From Sporosarcina luteola (GTDB lineage Bacteria; Bacillota; Bacilli; Bacillales_A; Planococcaceae), in NCBI RefSeq assembly GCF_023715535.1, contig NZ_JAMBOI010000001.1, forward strand, positions 679,857 to 743,856: 64,000 bases of DNA. Direction: 5' to 3'. The notes under the pieces were generated by a model. That model worked only from the letters and a program-made list of their open reading frames with translations. It did no database searches and had not been told where the DNA came from. Every line of letters starts with the position of its first letter. Position 1 is the first letter of the stretch. The position numbers were made by a program, and so were the translations under genes. Positions 40,349-48,744 of the stretch are shown here, piece by piece.

Positions 40349-42061
40349 TCACACGAGTGAACCGCCGTTCTTGCTGTACTTCAAAATGGCTTCAGCAGTG
40401 CGATAAGCCAATGCCCCAATCGTTCCAGTCGGGTTATAGCCGCCATTATGCGGGAAGTTCCCCGCACCGACGACGAATAGATTTTCGGCATCCCAATGCT
40501 GCAAATAGGTGTTGACAACACTATTGGCTGGATCCGTGCCCATGATTGTTCCACCCGTATTATGTGTCGTTTGATAAGGAACTATGTCATAGTCTGAAAT
40601 AGGATTTCCAGGGACTACGGTTTTCGCACCCATTTCCTTCATAATCTCCGCAATCCGGTCAGTAAGGTACTTATGCATATTCCGGTCCTGTTCCGTGAAG
40701 TTGTACGTCAGCTGCAAAAGCGGTACGCCGTATGCATCACGATAGTCTGGGTCAAGCGACATGAAGTTTTCCTTATGCGGCATGGAAGCACCTTGACCGC
40801 CAATCGATAACATGCGAGTATAATTTTCAATCGATGCCTTTTTGAAATCTGAGCCCCACGCCGGGGTTTCCGGCGGAACCGGATTTATCTGTATCGGCCT
40901 GTATCCGGTTTGCGTAATTGAAATGCTCGCCCCGTGAATGAAATCGAGATCGGAATGATCAAAACTGTCTCCATTGAAATCATCAATTGTCATGCCTAGA
41001 GCACCTGCACCCATGAATACATTCATCTGTTCATTGAAGAATCCGGTTACGGTCGGTAAAATTTGATATCCATAATTTTTACCCAGTGTTCCTCTTCCCG
41101 TGTCGGGATTATATTGCTCACCGATTTTGGAGACCATAAGTAGTTTTGCATTGTTCATTACATAACTTGTGAGGACTACCACTTCGGCAGGCTGGATGAA
41201 CTCCTCGCCTGATTGCGTGTCTACATATCTAACACCCGTCACTTTGTTCCCCGACTTTAGAACCTCAACGACGTTCGCATGAAACGTAATATCGAAGTTC
41301 CCAGTTTTCATGGCTGTTGGGACAACAGTAATTTCCGGAGATGTTTTTGCCCCATATTCACAGCCGAATCGTTCACAAAATCCGCAGTACTGGCAAGCGC
41401 CGATTGTTTGGCCATCCGGGTTTTCGTATACTTCAGACAGGTTCGCGGACGGTAACATGTATGGATGGTAGCCTAAAGAAGTAGCGGCATTTTCAAACTT
41501 TTTCAGAATAGGCGTCTTTTTCATCGGCGGTGTCGGAAACTCCGAGGAGCGCTTACCCGCGAATGGGTTTGTGTTTTCTCCCGATATGCCTGTCGTTTTT
41601 TCGTACTTGTCAAAATACGGCTCCAATTCGTCGTACGTAACTCCCCAATCCTGCAGTAAGTAATCTTTTGAAAGTTTGTTTTTCCCGTATTTTTTCTCGG
41701 TCATTGTCTTAATTTGAAAATCGTAAGGCAAGAAGCGGAAAGTGTGGCCATTCCAGTGTGTTCCCGCACCGCCAAGACCCTCGCCAAGGAGAAATGAACC
41801 CAACTGCCTCATTGGGAGCGCACGCATTTTACGATGGTTGCGAAACGTAATCGTCTCCTTCGACAAATCCTGCATCAGTTCATAGCGTATTGCATACCGA
41901 TATTCATCATGCACCATTAGATAATCTTCAGTACCCCGCGGTTTCCCTCTTTCCAACCCGCGTACTTTCAACCCCGCCTTTGCGCATTCGGCTGCGATAA
42001 TGCCGCCCATCCAACCGACTCCTACCGTTACTACATCAACCTTATCCAATGTTTTCGCCAT
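40349..42061 (-). CDS. GMC family oxidoreductase (gluconate 2-dehydrogenase-like large subunit)
   Basis: A 570-residue flavoprotein: N-terminal VTVGVGWMGGIIAAECAKAGLKVRGLERG FAD site (residues 11-39) and C-terminal HNTGGTIMGTDPANSVVNTYLQHWDAENLFVVGAGNFPHNGGYNPTGTIGALAYRTAEAIL with the active-site His/Asn. It has CQYCGFCERFGCEYGAKTSPE, a Cys cluster near 225-245. No own signal peptide: it is expected to be carried out through Tat bound to the twin-arginine subunit encoded just upstream. Substrate not known. Confidence 0.9.
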   Translation of the reverse strand: MAKTLDKVDVVTVGVGWMGGIIAAECAKAGLKVRGLERGKPRGTEDYLMVHDEYRYAIRYELMQDLSKETITFRNHRKMRALPMRQLGSFLLGEGLGGAGTHWNGHTFRFLPYDFQIKTMTEKKYGKNKLSKDYLLQDWGVTYDELEPYFDKYEKTTGISGENTNPFAGKRSSEFPTPPMKKTPILKKFENAATSLGYHPYMLPSANLSEVYENPDGQTIGACQYCGFCERFGCEYGAKTSPEITVVPTAMKTGNFDITFHANVVEVLKSGNKVTGVRYVDTQSGEEFIQPAEVVVLTSYVMNNAKLLMVSKIGEQYNPDTGRGTLGKNYGYQILPTVTGFFNEQMNVFMGAGALGMTIDDFNGDSFDHSDLDFIHGASISITQTGYRPIQINPVPPETPAWGSDFKKASIENYTRMLSIGGQGASMPHKENFMSLDPDYRDAYGVPLLQLTYNFTEQDRNMHKYLTDRIAEIMKEMGAKTVVPGNPISDYDIVPYQTTHNTGGTIMGTDPANSVVNTYLQHWDAENLFVVGAGNFPHNGGYNPTGTIGALAYRTAEAILKYSKNGGSLV

Positions 42062-42076
42062 CAGTTAATCCCTCCG

Positions 42077-42829
42077 TCAATGCTGCATACTGCTAATTGA
42101 TTTTGGTTCGATCTTTTGAAACTTCTCTTCTTCGATTACATTGATATATGCCATTTGATGGCCAGGGAATCCTTTCATCCGCCACCCATCCATGTTCGTA
42201 TTGCCGTTATAGATCGGATCGGCATAAGCTCCTTCCAATGTCGCTTGGCGGAGCAGCCGGAAAAAGAATTCCGACGATACACCTTTCATCTCCACTTCGT
42301 TTTTTTGGATGGAAGTGAGAATCTCATCCATTTGCCCGCCATCCAACTCGGTAAATCCTTTCTGATATCGTTTCTGCGCCTCATCTTCCATCATTGCAAT
42401 TCCCTGTCGGAAAATCTCTGCCCGAGTCAGCCTGCTTTGATATCCTTGTGTCGCTTCCCCTGCAAAAAACGGACCTTGCATATACTCGCGCGCGTTGCTA
42501 CCGTAGTTTCCCGCCAACTGGTTATCTATGAAATAAGGAACACCAAGACCGATTGCACCCGGTCCGAGATCGTCCTCCGGAAAAATCCGTTCAACGGCTT
42601 GTGAAAGTATATTGAAATCAGCACGTTTCGTGAAGAACATTAAGCCTTTCACCGAGGTCGTATCATGGTTTTCCGCGTTTTGCGTGCCACCCTTTGTTTG
42701 CACACCGTCTTTATTGACGTTATAGCCGACAAGACCCCCAATCAGTCCCCCTCCAACTAATGCCCCTGTGGCGATTCCTGTCGTTTTCAGGAAATCGCGC
42801 CTCGACACTCCTTTTTGTTCATTAGCCAT
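42077..42829 (-). CDS. Gluconate 2-dehydrogenase subunit 3 family protein with Tat signal
   Basis: A 250-residue protein starting with a twin-arginine signal (KGVSRRDFLKTTGIATGALVGGGLIGGLVG) and a body of the small-subunit type (FPEDDLGPGAIGLGVPYFIDNQLAG; FRQGIAMMEDEAQ; FFRLLRQATLEGAYADPIYNGN). It acts as the export partner of the GMC subunit. First gene of the operon subunit 3 - GMC - tatA - tatC. The cytochrome c subunit of the classic three-part enzyme is not present nearby. Confidence 0.92.
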   Translation of the reverse strand: MANEQKGVSRRDFLKTTGIATGALVGGGLIGGLVGYNVNKDGVQTKGGTQNAENHDTTSVKGLMFFTKRADFNILSQAVERIFPEDDLGPGAIGLGVPYFIDNQLAGNYGSNAREYMQGPFFAGEATQGYQSRLTRAEIFRQGIAMMEDEAQKRYQKGFTELDGGQMDEILTSIQKNEVEMKGVSSEFFFRLLRQATLEGAYADPIYNGNTNMDGWRMKGFPGHQMAYINVIEEEKFQKIEPKSISSMQH

Positions 42830-42959
42830 TTTGTTTCCTCCTTCCTGTATGTGCCATCTAGCATGTCCGATTTTTTATAGGTTTCATACAATTCGAGCAT
42901 AAATTATCCAATTGCGGTATATTGTTCTGAAATGAGGCCTTTGGAAGGAGATGTTTCAA

Positions 42960-43997
42960 TTGAAGAAGCTTCTATTATTCATCATGAGTCTAGCGGTATT
43001 GGCGGGTTGTTCTTTGAATGGTGAAACGGCTGCAACCTATATTCCTGCCAAACGACTGGCCACGAATCTGGAAGCCCCCTGGTCTATTGCTTCGGACGGG
43101 GAACGCTTTTTCATTTCAGAGAGGGCTGGGGCGATTGTAAGAGTCGAGAAGAACGGGAAAACGAAACGGGAGGAAGTACGTCTGTCAGATCCACTTTCAA
43201 ATGCTGCAGAAGCAGGGTTGCTGGGGTTTGTTCTTCACGATGATTTCGATGAATCCGGACTTGCCTACGCGTATTACACGTATAATTCGGACGGAGCTCC
43301 CGTCAATCGAATTGTGACGCTGAAGTACGCCGGAGAGGAATGGGAGGAGACGGAAATCCTTTTGGACGGAATTGAATCAGGGCCTGTCCATCACGGGGGA
43401 CGGCTTGCATTATCACCGGAAGGGGTTCTTTTTGCCACGATTGGTGACGGAGCTGCTCCTGAAAATGCACAAGACCCGAATTCATTCAACGGTAAAATAG
43501 TAAAACTGCAGGATGATGGCAGTTTCACCATTGTCAGTTTGGGGCACCGCAATCCACAAGGGCTTGCATGGAATGCGGAGGGTGAACTTTATTCTTCGGA
43601 GCATGGGCAGTCCGCAAATGACGAAATAAACAAGATTGAGCAAGGTGGAAATTATGGGTGGCCCGAAATCGAAGGGATTGAGAGCAAGCAAGGCATGATT
43701 TCGCCGCTGCTCACTTCGGGGACAAACGAGACATGGGCGCCGTCCGGAATGACGTTTCACAACGGCCTGCTATATGTTGCGGCTCTCAGAGGGGAAGCCA
43801 TTTTAGTGATTGACCCGGAAACGATGGAGATTGTAGAAAAAATTGAAGGCTATGGTCGGATTCGGGATATCCATTCGGACGGGGAGTCACTATACTTCAT
43901 TTCCAATAACACAGATGGGCGGGGAAATCCTTCCGAATCGGATGATATTTTGTATAAGTTTGCGAACATCAAAAAAATAACAGATGAAGGAAGATAA
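42960..43997 (+). CDS. PQQ-dependent aldose sugar dehydrogenase-like lipoprotein
   Basis: About 345 residues: lipoprotein signal LLLFIMSLAVLAGC, then a six-bladed propeller of the soluble GDH type (LEAPWSIASDGERFFISERAGAIVRVEKNG; EAGLLGFVLHDDF; HHGGRLALSPEGVLFATIGDG; LGHRNPQGLAWN; SSEHGQSANDEINKIEQGGNYGWPE). Such enzymes oxidise aldoses with PQQ. ATG 42951 touches the GGAAGGAG site; TTG 42960 (9 nt spacing) is likelier. Divergent from the Tat-dehydrogenase operon, so both may serve periplasm-side sugar oxidation. Confidence 0.88.
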   Translation: MKKLLLFIMSLAVLAGCSLNGETAATYIPAKRLATNLEAPWSIASDGERFFISERAGAIVRVEKNGKTKREEVRLSDPLSNAAEAGLLGFVLHDDFDESGLAYAYYTYNSDGAPVNRIVTLKYAGEEWEETEILLDGIESGPVHHGGRLALSPEGVLFATIGDGAAPENAQDPNSFNGKIVKLQDDGSFTIVSLGHRNPQGLAWNAEGELYSSEHGQSANDEINKIEQGGNYGWPEIEGIESKQGMISPLLTSGTNETWAPSGMTFHNGLLYVAALRGEAILVIDPETMEIVEKIEGYGRIRDIHSDGESLYFISNNTDGRGNPSESDDILYKFANIKKITDEGR

Positions 43998-44012
43998 CAT
44001 CACCTTCATCTG
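43981..44012. terminator. Terminator overlapping the sugar dehydrogenase stop
   Basis: CAGATGAAGG...CCTTCATCTG, stem includes the last codons. Confidence 0.65.
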
Positions 44013-44021
44013 CCCATTGAT

Positions 44022-44417
44022 TCATTCTTCAAAACTCAAAATAGGAATGCGGTCTTCCAAGATTACAACTTCGTCCAGCGGAAGATCGATTCGAAACTCA
44101 TCTTTGCCGTAAGGACTGACAGCGACTTTCTTATAGGCAAATGGGTTATTCGTCACGAACGTCACCATCCCTGTCTCCTGCTCATAACTCTCCACCGCAA
44201 AACGATGACCCGACAGAATGGCATATGGGAAAACTTCATAAGCGTCTTCCAATTCATCCGTGCTGACTTCCTTGAATAAATGGCCATTCGTTCCCATTTC
44301 AACAAATCCTATTTCCTTGTCTTCCGGACTCCCAGACTGCAAAAAATATTTACGTCGTTGGGATACGATGGGATATTCTTTACCGTTCCAAACTGCAAAA
44401 CGACCTTTTCTTATCAT
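44022..44417 (-). CDS. Conserved-looking hypothetical protein
   Basis: A 131-residue soluble, mostly beta protein (MIRKGRFAVWNGKEYPIVSQRRKYFLQS; FPYAILSGHRFAVESYEQETGMVTFVTNNPFA). ATG follows CTTGGAGGAG. No family, catalytic motif or membrane segment recognised. It looks like a genuine gene by codon use and ribosome site. Confidence 0.7.
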   Translation of the reverse strand: MIRKGRFAVWNGKEYPIVSQRRKYFLQSGSPEDKEIGFVEMGTNGHLFKEVSTDELEDAYEVFPYAILSGHRFAVESYEQETGMVTFVTNNPFAYKKVAVSPYGKDEFRIDLPLDEVVILEDRIPILSFEE

Positions 44418-44567
44418 TCCATCTCCTCCAAGAAATGCTATATGTACACTTCTATTATATAAATCACTTAAAAATCGGGACAGGTAAGTTCATCCAGATT
44501 TTCGACATAATTTTCAAGGACTATCCACTCTTGCCAGTTCGGAAATCTTGATCCGTCAAATTTTTAC

Positions 44568-44592
44568 GTTTGCCTTTTTCCCTATGGGGTAT
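44568..44592 (+). promoter_or_regulatory. Sigma-B-type promoter of csbD
   Basis: GTTTGC (44568-44573), 13-bp spacer, GGGTAT (44587-44592): close match to the sigma-B consensus GTTTAA - GGGWAW, 31 bp before csbD. Confidence 0.8.
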
Positions 44593-44622
44593 TTAAAAAC
44601 TACTACTCTTTGAGGAGGTTTT

Positions 44623-44826
44623 ATGATGAACGAAAGAGGAAACTCAGACAAGTTCAAAGGCGTCGTGAATAAAGTCAAAGGTGAAGCAAAAGACCAATTC
44701 GGCAATGCAACGGACGATCCAATGCTACAGGCTGAAGGAAAACTGGATAAACTGAAAGGCGAAGCACAGCAGGAAATCGGCGAATTCAAGGACCGTTTCG
44801 GCAATTACAAGAATGAGCGTCGCTAA
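44623..44826 (+). CDS. csbD: CsbD family general stress protein
   Basis: A 67-residue hydrophilic protein with the two-fold CsbD repeat (SDKFKGVVNKVKGEAKDQFGNATDDP then QAEGKLDKLKGEAQQEIGEFKDRFG). CsbD proteins are sigma-B-induced and of unknown mechanism. Two ATGs (44623 and 44626) follow GAGGAGG. The sigma-B-type promoter upstream agrees with the family. Confidence 0.93.
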   Translation: MMNERGNSDKFKGVVNKVKGEAKDQFGNATDDPMLQAEGKLDKLKGEAQQEIGEFKDRFGNYKNERR

Positions 44827-44840
44827 AGTAACAATAGGTG

Positions 44841-44866
44841 GGCTGTCTCCTTAAAGGGAGGCAGCC
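44841..44866. terminator. Terminator between csbD and the acidic small protein gene
   Basis: GGCTG.CTCC-TTAAA-GGGAG.CAGCC. Confidence 0.7.
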
Positions 44867-44875
44867 TTCCCTTCA

Positions 44876-45064
44876 TTATAAATGATCAGTATTGATTCGC
44901 GGGACAGTCCCGGCATTCTCATCCCTCGGCTGCAAGATGTTGTCGCCTGACAGCATTTCACCGCTGTCTGTCATTTGTGCCCTGCTATCCCTTTCCGTGT
45001 CTTCGACTTCTACAGCTTTATCGGTTTCCACGGTTTCGCTCCTACCGACGTATCTCTTTTCCAC
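44876..45064 (-). CDS. Small acidic hydrophilic protein, probable stress protein
   Basis: A 62-residue, highly charged protein (VETDKAVEVEDTERDSRAQMTDSGEM), with no recognised family and probably disordered. GTG start 8 nt after AAAGGAGTG. A sigma-B-type promoter lies 40-60 bp upstream (45103-45126), pairing it with the convergent csbD in the general stress response. Confidence 0.72.
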   Translation of the reverse strand: MEKRYVGRSETVETDKAVEVEDTERDSRAQMTDSGEMLSGDNILQPRDENAGTVPRINTDHL

Positions 45065-45102
45065 TTGTCAAACACTCCTTTTCTTCATTTATTTTTATTA
45101 CT

Positions 45103-45126
45103 TTACCCCTAGATTCGACTGAAAAC
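45103..45126 (-). promoter_or_regulatory. Sigma-B-type promoter of the acidic small protein gene
   Basis: Minus strand GTTTTC (45126-45121), 12-bp spacer, GGGTAA (45108-45103). Confidence 0.68.
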
Positions 45127-45205
45127 ACATTTTATTTGTTTGTATTCAATGTTTAGTACAGGCAAATCACGTGAATAGAATAAGGAAAGAAAGGAAGTGC
45201 TTTCA

Positions 45206-45433
45206 ATGAATAAGAAAAAACCCTTCACTTCAGAAGATCGAAAAAATGCCGAAGGTCCCTTTATGGACAACCCAGAGAATTTGCCGACTGACAAGGAGAG
45301 CATCTACGACATGCACGAGGATATGCAAACAGTCGATTCGATTCCATTGGAGGATGTAAGATTGGAAGAACATGAGGAAGACCATCACCGTGATACGAAA
45401 AGCAGTTCTTCCAGCGAGGAGAAATATAAATAA
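45206..45433 (+). CDS. Small acidic hydrophilic protein, unknown
   Basis: A 75-residue, Asp/Glu/His/Ser-rich protein (MNKKKPFTSEDRKNAEGPFMDNPENLPTDKESIYDMHEDMQ...SSSSSEEKYK). ATG 45206 after AAAGGAAG. No family recognised; likely disordered. Divergent from the gene at 44876, sharing a 141-bp promoter region. Confidence 0.7.
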   Translation: MNKKKPFTSEDRKNAEGPFMDNPENLPTDKESIYDMHEDMQTVDSIPLEDVRLEEHEEDHHRDTKSSSSSEEKYK

Positions 45434-45437
45434 TTGC

Positions 45438-45476
45438 AAAAAAGTAGAGGTGGAATTTCCAATCCCTCTACTTTTT
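45438..45476. terminator. Terminator after the acidic protein gene
   Basis: AAAAAGTAGAGG.TGGAA-TTTCCA.CCTCTACTTTTT; bidirectional. Confidence 0.85.
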
Positions 45477-45533
45477 AATGCAAACATTCATGTCGTTAGG
45501 TGTCGGTATTCCCCGGGAAATGTCAGATAACGA

Positions 45534-46316
45534 TTAGACTAAGGTCTTGGCAGCATTCTTTTTCGCCATGTACATACCGAAAAAGACAAGTACAATAATG
45601 AGAATAGCCGTAAGTCCAACACTCATCCAATAAGCTGACTGACCATCAGATGCACCGAACACATTCGATGCATACGTACTCAATTTCCATGGGGAGACCG
45701 TCCAGTACGTGCCGAGTATACCGTCAATGACCTGGAAAACGAGCAGGACCAAAATTGATAGCCCCGCAGCCCCTCCCGTAGACATACAAGCGCTGAATGC
45801 AAGGACAACTGTCACAGCGAAAACCAACCATAAACTATAAGTCCCTAGAAACGCGAAGACTTCCCCTGCCGCCACTGAGTTGAATAAAATCTGGATATAA
45901 TACCATGCCGCAAAAAAACCTAACCACATACTTGCCAACACAATCGCATTGACGACAATCCATTTACTAAGGAAATATTGACTAAACGACATCGGTCTCA
46001 CGTATAGAAGCGTTGCCGTCCCGGTTTTTCGCTCTCCTGAAATTGATCCCATGAAAGCGAGGATGATAACGAGGATGCCGATCAACTGATATTGGCCCAT
46101 TAATGAGACAAAAATATCTTCTCCCCGGAATTCCGGCCATACTAAATCTGCCCCTTCCGGCAGGTTACCAACGCTTTTCATAATTTCAGGGAGGAAATGG
46201 TTCGAGATCGGCTCTAGTATTCCAAAGATGACGAACACAATCGGAATCCAATACATTTTAAAATTACGGATGTTTTCCCGTAATTCCTTGTGCAATAATG
46301 CATTCAAGCTGCTCAT
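45534..46316 (-). CDS. ABC-2 type permease (NosY/YxlG-like)
   Basis: A 260-residue protein with about six helices. LHKELRENIRNFKMYWIPIVFVIFGI, then ISGERKTGTATLLYVRPMSFSQYFLSKWIVV, is the ABC-2 export permease pattern. It overlaps the ATPase stop by 4 nt. Third gene of the PLDc_N - ATPase - permease operon. Confidence 0.88.
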   Translation of the reverse strand: MSSLNALLHKELRENIRNFKMYWIPIVFVIFGILEPISNHFLPEIMKSVGNLPEGADLVWPEFRGEDIFVSLMGQYQLIGILVIILAFMGSISGERKTGTATLLYVRPMSFSQYFLSKWIVVNAIVLASMWLGFFAAWYYIQILFNSVAAGEVFAFLGTYSLWLVFAVTVVLAFSACMSTGGAAGLSILVLLVFQVIDGILGTYWTVSPWKLSTYASNVFGASDGQSAYWMSVGLTAILIIVLVFFGMYMAKKNAAKTLV

Positions 46317-47215
46317 TCCTCCACCGCCACTTTCATGAAAATTTCTTCCAAGCTAGCCGTCTGCAATTCCACTTTCCGTATATGCAGAGACTCTGTATGC
46401 AATAACGCTACCACTTCAGACGTACTTACCTCATCCTTGCCTGCATCGATGGATACTTGCTTCTTTTCCAATCTGACTGCCCAAGGGGAAAGTGCGGTAA
46501 ACCTTTCAGCCTCTATGACCGACTCAAAATCGATGAGAATACGAGGGTTGGCGTATTTCTCGCGGATGGAATCGAGCGATCCATTTTCAACGAGGACACC
46601 TTTCCTTAGGAATAACAGTTGGTCAGTCATTTCTTCCGCATCATTCAAAATGTGAGTCGAATATAAAATTGTCGTCTTCTGTTGAAGTTCCTTCAATAAA
46701 TTCATCACCTGGCGCCGTCCGACCGGGTCGAGCGCTGACACAGGCTCATCCAATAGCAGCAGCTCCGGTTCATGAACGATCGCCTGCGCCAATCCGAGAC
46801 GTTGCTTCATCCCGCCGGAAAACGTTCCCGCCCTCTTTTTCATCGCATCCCCAAGTCCGACAAACTCAAGTGTCTTTTTCGCTTCCGCTAATGCCTTCCT
46901 TTTTTCGACACCACTCAACACTGCAGCCATCTCCGTGAATTCAAGTGCTGTCAGCCAAGGGAAGAATTTGGGGTATTGAGGAAGGTAGCCGATCGATGCC
47001 CGGATATCCGGCTTTGGTTTCCCTCGGAATAAAATGGATCCATTCGTTGGCGTGACAAGGCCCGCGAGCATGGATAATGTCGTTGTCTTCCCTGCTCCGT
47101 TCGGCCCGATCAATGCCGTGGACGTTCCTTCCGCCAATTCGAATGTGATCGAATCCACGGCTTTATGGCTCCCATAGTTTTTCTCTAGATCATGTACCTG
47201 CAGCAAATTGGTCAT
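46313..47215 (-). CDS. ABC transporter ATPase (YxlF-like)
   Basis: A 300-residue ATPase: Walker A GPNGAGKTTT, signature FSGGMKQRLG, Walker B LLLLDEPVSALDP, His-loop STHIL, plus a C-terminal regulatory extension after about 215. ATG 47215 follows GGGAGGAA; the frame opens upstream but this start overlaps the preceding stop by 4 nt. It powers the permease; substrate unknown. Confidence 0.93.
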   Translation of the reverse strand: MTNLLQVHDLEKNYGSHKAVDSITFELAEGTSTALIGPNGAGKTTTLSMLAGLVTPTNGSILFRGKPKPDIRASIGYLPQYPKFFPWLTALEFTEMAAVLSGVEKRKALAEAKKTLEFVGLGDAMKKRAGTFSGGMKQRLGLAQAIVHEPELLLLDEPVSALDPVGRRQVMNLLKELQQKTTILYSTHILNDAEEMTDQLLFLRKGVLVENGSLDSIREKYANPRILIDFESVIEAERFTALSPWAVRLEKKQVSIDAGKDEVSTSEVVALLHTESLHIRKVELQTASLEEIFMKVAVEE

Positions 47216-47412
47216 GATTGCTTCCTCCCGAAGATGAAATACAAAATCGGTCCAACGATGTTGACGAGCAATATAATGAAAATCCACATGATGAACGGCC
47301 CGTTTGTCCGCTGATTTCTGATGACATCAATCAAAGCGACAACTGCCAGGATGAGTTGAAGTACAAGAATCGGCAAAATTAGATTCCAAGGTATGTTTGC
47401 AAGTTCAGACAT
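47212..47412 (-). CDS. PLDc_N domain membrane protein (YxlE-like)
   Basis: A 66-residue protein with two helices (LILPILVLQLILAVVALIDVIRN and PFIMWIFIILLVNIVGPILYFIFGRK), the phospholipase-D-nuclease N-terminal family also seen in YxlE. In B. subtilis yxlE-yxlF-yxlG follow sigY and its anti-sigma genes; here the same three-gene core has no sigma gene. ATG 47412 preferred over GTG 47421. Confidence 0.85.
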   Translation of the reverse strand: MSELANIPWNLILPILVLQLILAVVALIDVIRNQRTNGPFIMWIFIILLVNIVGPILYFIFGRKQS

Positions 47413-47433
47413 GAACGTCACAACCTCTCCGTT

Positions 47434-47480
47434 TGTTATAGATCGAGTATAACACGCTTGTTATATGTTGTATATAACAA
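47434..47480. promoter_or_regulatory. Paired palindromes upstream of the yxlEFG-like operon
   Basis: TGTTATA-N7-TATAACA (47434-47454) and TTGTTATAT-GTTGT-ATATAACAA (47458-47480) share the half-site TGTTATA. They probably bind a dimeric repressor, for example a GntR-type (YtrA-like) protein, encoded elsewhere. Confidence 0.6.
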
Positions 47481-47538
47481 ATTAAAGTTTTTTAAAAATA
47501 GTGCACACTGTAATCACTGTTAATGGCGGACAGCTTAT

Positions 47539-47664
47539 TTTGGACGCGTAAACACTTGCTATGGACGCGGGATCGCTCGGTTTGGACGCGTTACGGCCTG
47601 CTTTGGACGTGCGGAGCCACGCTTTGGACGCTGAGCCGCACTCTTTGGACGCAGTTCCTATAGA
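47539..47664 (+). repeat. Tandem 21-bp repeat array, TTTGGACGCG family (6 units)
   Basis: Units start at 47539, 47560, 47581, 47602, 47623 and 47644, exactly 21 bp apart. The core is TTTGGACGCG (one TATGGACGCG). It lies between the divergent yxlEFG-like operon and an EamA gene. Confidence 0.92.
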
Positions 47665-47733
47665 TTGACTACCCGCACTGATTTCCGACAACCGTGTTAT
47701 ACTATTGCGTGAACTGGAACTGGAGGTCGCAAG

Positions 47734-48621
47734 ATGAAACCATGGATGTATCCGCTGTTCGTCATTCTTGGAGCGTGCAGCTATGGAATTCTTTCAACGA
47801 TTATTAAATTGGCCATTGCGGACGGGTATACGGCATCTCAGGCAGTGACGAGCCAATACTATACCGGCTTTCTATTAGCCGCACTTATTTACCTTTTCAC
47901 CCGACGAACGCTTCCGAAGTTCGGCGGCGGTTTTACGCTGGTCATCGCCGGTCTGCTAACAGCAATCACAGGAACAGTTTATGGGAAAGCTGTCAGCTTG
48001 ATGCCTGCTTCCCTCGCAGTTGTCATGCTCTTTCAATTTACGTGGATCGGCATGCTTTTCGATTGCATCGCCCGCCGGCGACTTCCGAAACGAATTGAAG
48101 TCATTTCACTACTGTTTTTATTCGGTGGCACGATTTTAGCTGCAGGCGTTATCGATGCCGACTTAAGCGGCATCCCTTGGCAAGGATGGGCTTGGGGAAT
48201 GGTTTCGGCAGTCAGTTTCTCGGCATTCCTCATGGTGAATCAGCGGCAAGTGGAAGGGATGGACATGATCACCAGGCTATTGTTCATGTCATTCTTCGCC
48301 GCTGTCGCCATCACCTTCTTTCAAGAGCCGCAAATCGTATGGGACGGTACATTGCTGAACGGCTTATGGATTTATGGCCTGATTTTAGGGGTGTTCGGCA
48401 TCATTTTGCCGATCCTTCTCTTCTCCATCGGCATTCCAAAAGTCGGTACAGGGATGGCGTCAATATTAAGCGCGATTGAACTGCCAGTCGCTGTTACTGT
48501 GTCGATGATTTTACTGCATGAGCATATGACCGTTTTGCAGATTACGGGAATTGTGATCATCCTTATCGGCATGACATTGCCTAGCATCGCTAACCGACGG
48601 ATACGATTGAAAAAGAATTGA
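47734..48621 (+). CDS. EamA/DMT family transporter
   Basis: A 295-residue, ten-helix protein with two EamA repeats; GACSYGILSTIIKLAIADGYTASQAVTSQYY and GTGMASILSAIELPVAVTVSMILLHEHMTVLQITGIVIILIGM are typical ends of each repeat. Substrate unknown. ATG after CTGGAGG; followed by a perfect terminator. Confidence 0.88.
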   Translation: MKPWMYPLFVILGACSYGILSTIIKLAIADGYTASQAVTSQYYTGFLLAALIYLFTRRTLPKFGGGFTLVIAGLLTAITGTVYGKAVSLMPASLAVVMLFQFTWIGMLFDCIARRRLPKRIEVISLLFLFGGTILAAGVIDADLSGIPWQGWAWGMVSAVSFSAFLMVNQRQVEGMDMITRLLFMSFFAAVAITFFQEPQIVWDGTLLNGLWIYGLILGVFGIILPILLFSIGIPKVGTGMASILSAIELPVAVTVSMILLHEHMTVLQITGIVIILIGMTLPSIANRRIRLKKN

Positions 48622-48629
48622 GGAGATTT

Positions 48630-48662
48630 CCACATCACTTAAGTAAGTGATGTGGTTTTTTT
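48630..48662 (+). terminator. Terminator after the EamA gene
   Basis: CCACATCACTTA-AG-TAAGTGATGTGG perfect stem and TTTTTTT. Confidence 0.92.
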
Positions 48663-48667
48663 GTTGC

Positions 48668-48684
48668 GCCGAAAACTTTTCGGC
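48668..48684. promoter_or_regulatory. Inverted repeat ahead of ECF sigma 3
   Basis: GCCGAAAACTTTTCGGC, an 8-bp inverted repeat around one base, 60 bp before the sigma gene start. Possible operator. Confidence 0.35.
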
Positions 48685-48744
48685 AAACCTGAGGGTATAT
48701 ATAGGAGAGCAACAAACTAGGTTGTTTTGAAAGGAGTGTGCCGC

